A program made the position numbers and the translations under genes. DNA of 64,000 nt from Eustoma russellianum (lineage: Eukaryota > Streptophyta > Magnoliopsida > Gentianales > Gentianaceae): NCBI GenBank assembly GCA_036186865.1, contig AP025055.1, forward strand, positions 2,127,891 to 2,191,890, given 5' to 3'. This document shows positions 59,901-64,000 of this stretch, one piece after another. Each line of letters opens with the position of its first letter. Position 1 is the first letter of the stretch. Below the pieces are notes generated by a model. That model was not told the DNA's origin. It saw only the letters and a program-made list of their open reading frames with translations, and made no database searches.

Positions 59901-60203
59901 CCCAGGGAATTGACAGATGCTGCTCAAGCTGTGTATTACAAGAAAGAGAACCCAACTTTTTCCGCTCAAAGCGTAGAGGAGATCATGAAAATTGTTGAGG
60001 AGGCCAGGACACCTCCTCCTGCATCACGCTCTATCGGTGGCTTTGGGTGGGGAGGAGAGGAAGACGAAGAGAAAGATTTGGACAATGAGGTTGAGGAGGA
60101 TGACGATGATGACGAAGATGAATATGATAAGCAAGTGAAGGAGGCACAGGCAAGTGGTGAAGTTCAGTTGCCCGAGAATACTACTACTGAACCACAGAAA
60201 TAA
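56983..60203 (+). CDS. SnRK2: SnRK2 serine/threonine protein kinase (subclass I, SnRK2.4/2.10-like), 9 exons
   Basis: Plant SnRK2 kinases act in osmotic-stress and abscisic-acid signalling in cytosol and nucleus; subclass I members respond to osmotic stress but hardly to ABA. Exons are 56983-57102, 57294-57368, 57451-57552, 58046-58099, 58257-58349, 58432-58524, 58884-58988, 59084-59182 and 59850-60203, all GT-AG, giving 364 residues (family about 360). Kinase landmarks are the glycine loop GSGNFGVA (11-18), lysine 33 in VAMKYIE, HRDLKLEN with Asp123, DFG at 143-145, the activation loop KSTVGTPAYIAPE with the conserved Ser158, and HPWFLKNLP. After the kinase comes the SnRK2 box (ENPTFSAQSVEEIMKIVEEA), then an acidic Asp/Glu tail. 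That Glu/Asp tail and the 'MEKYELVKDIG' start support subclass I. All catalytic residues are present and no break was seen. Confidence 0.95.
57570..57866 (+). repeat. LINE 3' tail in SnRK2 intron 3
   Basis: Resembles the LINE tail at 35935-36110 (GTAGAGGGTATAATGATTAAGTG; GATATGATA.TTT.GAAA; ATATATTATACA) and ends TATAGCTGACCCCAGAT.. then TTGTTGTTT. A truncated insertion. Confidence 0.6.
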
Positions 60204-61212
60204 AGTATATGTTAAATCCCTCTATATTAAATACTTATGTTTCAAGTAGTGTCAAGAAAATCAGGACTTTTGAGGAGTTTGTGTCTTTGTTCTGTATTTT
60301 GTACTGTTTTATATATAGAAAGGTTGTGGATTGCAGTAGTTATAATAGCAGAAGGGCAGCAGGGGCAGCCCTGCTGGCATCTGCTACACGTGGTGTTCAG
60401 CACCGCATATATGCAGAACCCTAGAACACCGCGTAGATGCAGAACCCTAAATTTCTGTAAGTGACCTCTGGTGTGAAGGCTCCCCTTCATAAGAGCATAG
60501 CAGTTATATAGTAAGATTAAAGAAATGGAGCTGTAAGTATAGATGCAAACTTGTGTGTTTTTACTTTTTAGGTTTGTCTTGCTTGGGCAAGTGATATTCC
60601 TCTCCTTGGTTTGTACTGGAATTTGACTAAGTTGTGTGTTATAAGTATCTTTTTCAAAGGTATTGTTTGATATCCCTCCATAGCTAAGTATTTTCATTAT
60701 TTAATCATTTCAACCTTGATTGTTTCTCAAATTCTCGATCACCATGCGCTTGCCCTAAGTTTAGAGTTTTGAACTATAATCATTTGAGATTTTCTGTCTG
60801 AAATCACTCCATTCACCTCTTCCGAAAACGCATGCTAGTAATCAATTTGTTAAATTCATCTTCTCTAAAAACCATGCTTATGGTGAACAAGTAGATGATG
60901 AGTTAAGGCATCTACTGTAACGTATAACATAATCATCGTTGTCAAGTCATAATATACATGCTAGATTTATAAGACAACCGTATACAAAGAAAGAGTCATC
61001 CAAATAATGTAAATACTATATTATCTTCTATTCTTTTGAAGGATCATAATGTTACGCTTTTAGAAAGGCAAGGGTTACAAAAAAAAAATATTAGGGGTCA
61101 AAACGTCCACTATGAATAGTTTAAGGACCTTGATATACTTATGTTCTCGTATACACTTGACACTTGTTTACACACTTATATGCATAGTTATAAACAGACA
61201 ACTATGCTTCAC
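60204..61212. other. SnRK2 3' UTR and spacer
   Basis: No coding signal. The first few hundred bases are probably the 3' UTR. A short local duplication, CATATATGCAGAACCCTA against GTAGATGCAGAACCCTA, is seen at 60404-60450. Confidence 0.45.
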
Positions 61213-61312
61213 ATACAACAACAACATTACTCATTGCCTTAGAGGATCCTGCTTATGGCGGGGTATGAGAGGTCGGATATACGCAAACATACCTATGTAT
61301 TAGAAACACACT
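61213..61312 (-). repeat. Truncated (TTG)n-tailed SINE/RTE-type repeat
   Basis: The plus strand reads ACAACAACAACATTACTCAT, GGCGGGGTATGAGAGG and ATTAGAAACACA; this is only the tail 100 bp of the family at 7003. Confidence 0.7.
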
Positions 61313-62234
61313 ATGCTTAACATAATACTCCTTATATAATGTCGTTTGCATTATTTTTTTTACTTTTGATTTGATTTTTAACAATAAAACAATCTTACTA
61401 ATTGACACTATGGTGATGTCATGCCCAAATAATCGTTTGCAACATGAATCATTTTCTTAGTTGATCCCACATTTGGATCCTTTGCAAGGAGCATATTCTG
61501 CTGCAAATTATACAAAATACAAACAACCAATTATATTACAAAGTCTTCAGATATTCGTAGCTTCGAACGCTTTGGCATTGAGAGCAGTTGGCTCAGCCTA
61601 TTCTTTGAGCCCCCGTTTGTCATGGAACGACATTCTGCTCATGACACTTAGTGCGATTGCAACTCATCAAGAGCATGTCAACAACCCAAACGCTTATATA
61701 TTCCTGGACTTGTATCACTTTAAGAAACTCAAGCTTCTACCACACCACATTCATTAGGATCAGTATCAAAACTTATTTTCATCATGATTAAGTAGATTCA
61801 GTTTTACTATCTATGTAAATTGCAGATTTTCGTGAAAGATTTCCCATGTCTATCCTCTCCTCAAAAACATACAAAACGGCATACATGTGGCTGGTGGCAG
61901 GGAGTATCATCCATATTAACTGTATTATCAACAAGATCACAAGCAAACATAAACAAACTTTTAAATAACCATAAATAAATGCAACCAAGACTCTCCTGCA
62001 ACTAACATGATACAAATCGATTTAAAAACCAAAAGAAAACAACAAATGAAAATGAACCAAAGTGCTTCGATCACTAGTGACACAACTTTGCAAAGATCAG
62101 ACATATATTTTACAAACCAGGCCGAAGCAGTGGAACACGCACACTGTGCATGTCCCTGGATTAGAATTATTGATCTCTTGGAACAAATCTCAACCCAAAT
62201 ATCAACTGAGCTATACCTTGGGGGCATCTTGCAT
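61313..62234. other. Spacer without recognised features
   Basis: AT-rich. An ORF at 61461-61757 (98 codons, plus strand) has no recognisable motif and no flanking gene signal; I do not call it a gene. Confidence 0.4.
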
Positions 62235-62613
62235 CTACATCTTGCTTTTATAAGATATTGATCTCTCACTCTTGTCCTCAGTGTGCATAGAACGGAGGAA
62301 ATCCAAGAATTCAGTAGCCACACCTTTCCCTCTCATGATTTTATTCCCACCACATTCACCACCATGCCGATGTAGAGGTGACCTGCTCCTACTTCTATAC
62401 TTCTTGGGAGATAAGCTGGAAAGGAATTAGAACAAATATGAATTCTTATGAATCCATGCTTCTCCAAACTAAACATGGTAAACATAATGTTCAATCAAAA
62501 AATTAGATGATAAGCATACATGGAAATGAATACCTTCTAGATCTGTTATGGCTATTTTTCCTTCTCAATGGCTTCTCCTCTTCCTTCTGTCATATGGAGA
62601 TTGACTTCTGGAC
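62235..62613 (-). pseudogene. RS-rich gene fragment, 3' two exons (unidentified splicing-factor-like)
   Basis: Two minus-strand pieces look like exons: 62613-62534 and 62415-62235, both with GT-AG borders and compatible phase. The last is open to a TAG at 62237-62235 and reads LSPKKYRSRSRSPLHRHGG, then VATEFLDFLRSMHTEDKSE. The upstream piece is also rich in Arg/Ser (SRSQSPYDRRKRRS, then RRKNSHNRSR), but the two halves lie in different frames, implying a one-base indel around 62568. RS repeats are typical of splicing factors; I do not recognise the specific protein. No upstream exons were found, so it is probably a decayed or captured 3' fragment. Confidence 0.35.
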
Positions 62614-62645
62614 CTACAATACGCGTCATAAATTCTGGAAAATTT

Positions 62646-64000
62646 CAAGAATACACCTATCCACAAACGAAGGATATGCATATTCTAGCATGTAGCAGTA
62701 GGCAATGGACGCTTAGAGTTAGCTCATTGGAGTGAATTATTGCAAAGGAAAGCAAACCAAAACAAGATTCTCATATAAGTTCCAAAACAAAATACCCTTG
62801 AAGTAAGTGAAAATCGACACCCTTATAGAATTGAAGCCGGCATCAATTGACTCCATAAAGACACATGTATTTTGTGGTTTAGCTGAGCCACACCTTAGAC
62901 ACAACCATCAGATTGTCTATGGCCATCACTTCGGTCACAATCATCAGATTAGCTGGGTCTTTAGCGTCAAAAACCTGTCAAGTCGGCTTCAGGTTGAGGT
63001 AATCTTAGTCTCGAGTTGAGGTCATCTCATCAGAGTCAAGAAGGTCTTGACGAAGCCTTCAGTAAGGATCATCTCCTCAAGATCAAGCAGATTTTGATTT
63101 CATCAAATTTTAATCATCTTCGCATACAAGCAATCCTAACAAAGCAGAGCTTTCGAGACGACTAAGATAACAAGATGATGTGTTACCATTCAAAAAGCAG
63201 CATCTGATCAAGTAAAAATCGACATGTTCACAGAATCAACAAGTGTAATCGGTTCGGTCTTCATAGAATTAGCACCAATTGACTCCAAAAAGACGAGGTC
63301 GTCCGCGATTCAGCTCAGCCACGCCTCGGCCACAACCATCAAGTCGTCCATGGCCATCATCTCGGTCACAACCATCAGGTCAGCTGGGTTTTTAGCGCTA
63401 AGAGCCTGTCAAGTCAGCTGGCCTAAGCAACTTCACCATGCACAACGACACATGGCGCCAGCTTATCGACACCTGGCAGACATGCATAAACGGGACAGAA
63501 TACATGGCAGCACTTGGTTGCCCGAAGCATGCATTGGCTAATCAAAACATACAAAAAGAATGAATGCCGTCAGATAAAAGGGAGGTTGAGAGAGAATTGC
63601 ACATTCTTCTCGAACCGATCAATATACTCATAACAAGACATGTTTATCTACATTCCAGCATATACAAAATGTGTAAAGTGGAACAACCCGTAACAGATTT
63701 ACCATCTTTCTATCTGGATCGATCTTTCGATCGCGCGAAATCAGGTATGTCAGCCACCCTTAAAGGAAACAATAGGACTTTCTCATATCCAGTCATTTTA
63801 GCAGATCGAAGTATCTTCATCCGAAGATGTTAAAACAAATTGATGAAGCTAAAGCATTAGATATGTCTCAGATTCTATCAGAACCAGAACAAGCATTAAT
63901 TCTAGCTTATCTGCTACAATAAAGAAAAAGAAAAGAAGAGCAGAAAAGATAAGAAACAAGTAGCTTCATGCAATCCAAGTCCCTCCCGCCTCCTAATCCT
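62646..64000. repeat. Unclassified duplicated sequence at right edge (possible LTR element edge)
   Basis: Segments at about 62805-63015 and 63212-63420 are direct repeats about 405 bp apart (GAATT.AGC..CAATTGACTCC; GGTCACAA.CATCAG; AGCTGGGT.TTTAGCG). The following part has a TATA-like AGATAAAAGGGAGG near 63572. This could be LTR or leader sequence of an element continuing past the window, but no polyprotein is visible. Confidence 0.4.

Noticed and set aside
61461..61757. 98-codon plus-strand ORF
   Set aside because: No motif, no splice context and no neighbouring gene; compatible with chance.

Overview
The window is plant nuclear DNA from a eudicot. Four multi-exon or plastid-targeted genes with GT-AG introns sit in AT-rich sequence crowded with transposable elements. 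The abundance of (TTG)n-tailed SINE/RTE-type repeats fits an asterid, but that placement is inference. Two runs of N (20898-20907 and 43658-44000) show it is a scaffolded assembly.

Layout. 1-2111: 3' part of a Ty1/copia retrotransposon, ending in a short LTR, lying in an intron of an MLO gene. 2262-7834 (+): the last nine exons of that MLO gene (MLO4/MLO11-like clade), open in frame; its N-terminal exons lie left of the window. 8718-15211: an LTR retrotransposon with TSD TTAAT. It keeps a gag remnant but no pol, and carries a 63-bp tandem repeat and a spliced antisense ORF. 17033-17470 (+): intronless plastid ferredoxin. 18970-32519 (-): a complete 12-exon transmembrane nine (EMP70/TMN) gene of 586 codons, including an 18-nt microexon. 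Its 8.5-kb first intron holds a hAT-type MITE and a full copia element (26035-32219). 32953-37068: degraded copia, LINE, SINE and MITE sequence. 37658-46151: a LARD-like element with 2.5-kb LTRs and almost no coding capacity (TSD TGGGA), inserted into a Mutator-type MITE (TSD TTGTGTCTA). 46775-52980 (-): a second member of the TMN-intron copia family, in inverted orientation. 56983-60203 (+): a complete nine-exon SnRK2 kinase gene of 364 codons. 60204-64000: SINE debris, an RS-rich gene fragment and an unclassified duplicated sequence.

The four genes do not form a pathway. They are unrelated housekeeping or signalling genes: calmodulin-binding membrane protein, photosynthetic electron carrier, endomembrane nonaspanin and osmotic-stress kinase. 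The main interest lies in the nested transposon history, which can be dated relatively by target-site duplications, and in how well the genes have tolerated it. Exon structures were derived by eye from splice consensus, reading-frame continuity and recalled family similarity; no alignment or RNA evidence was available.
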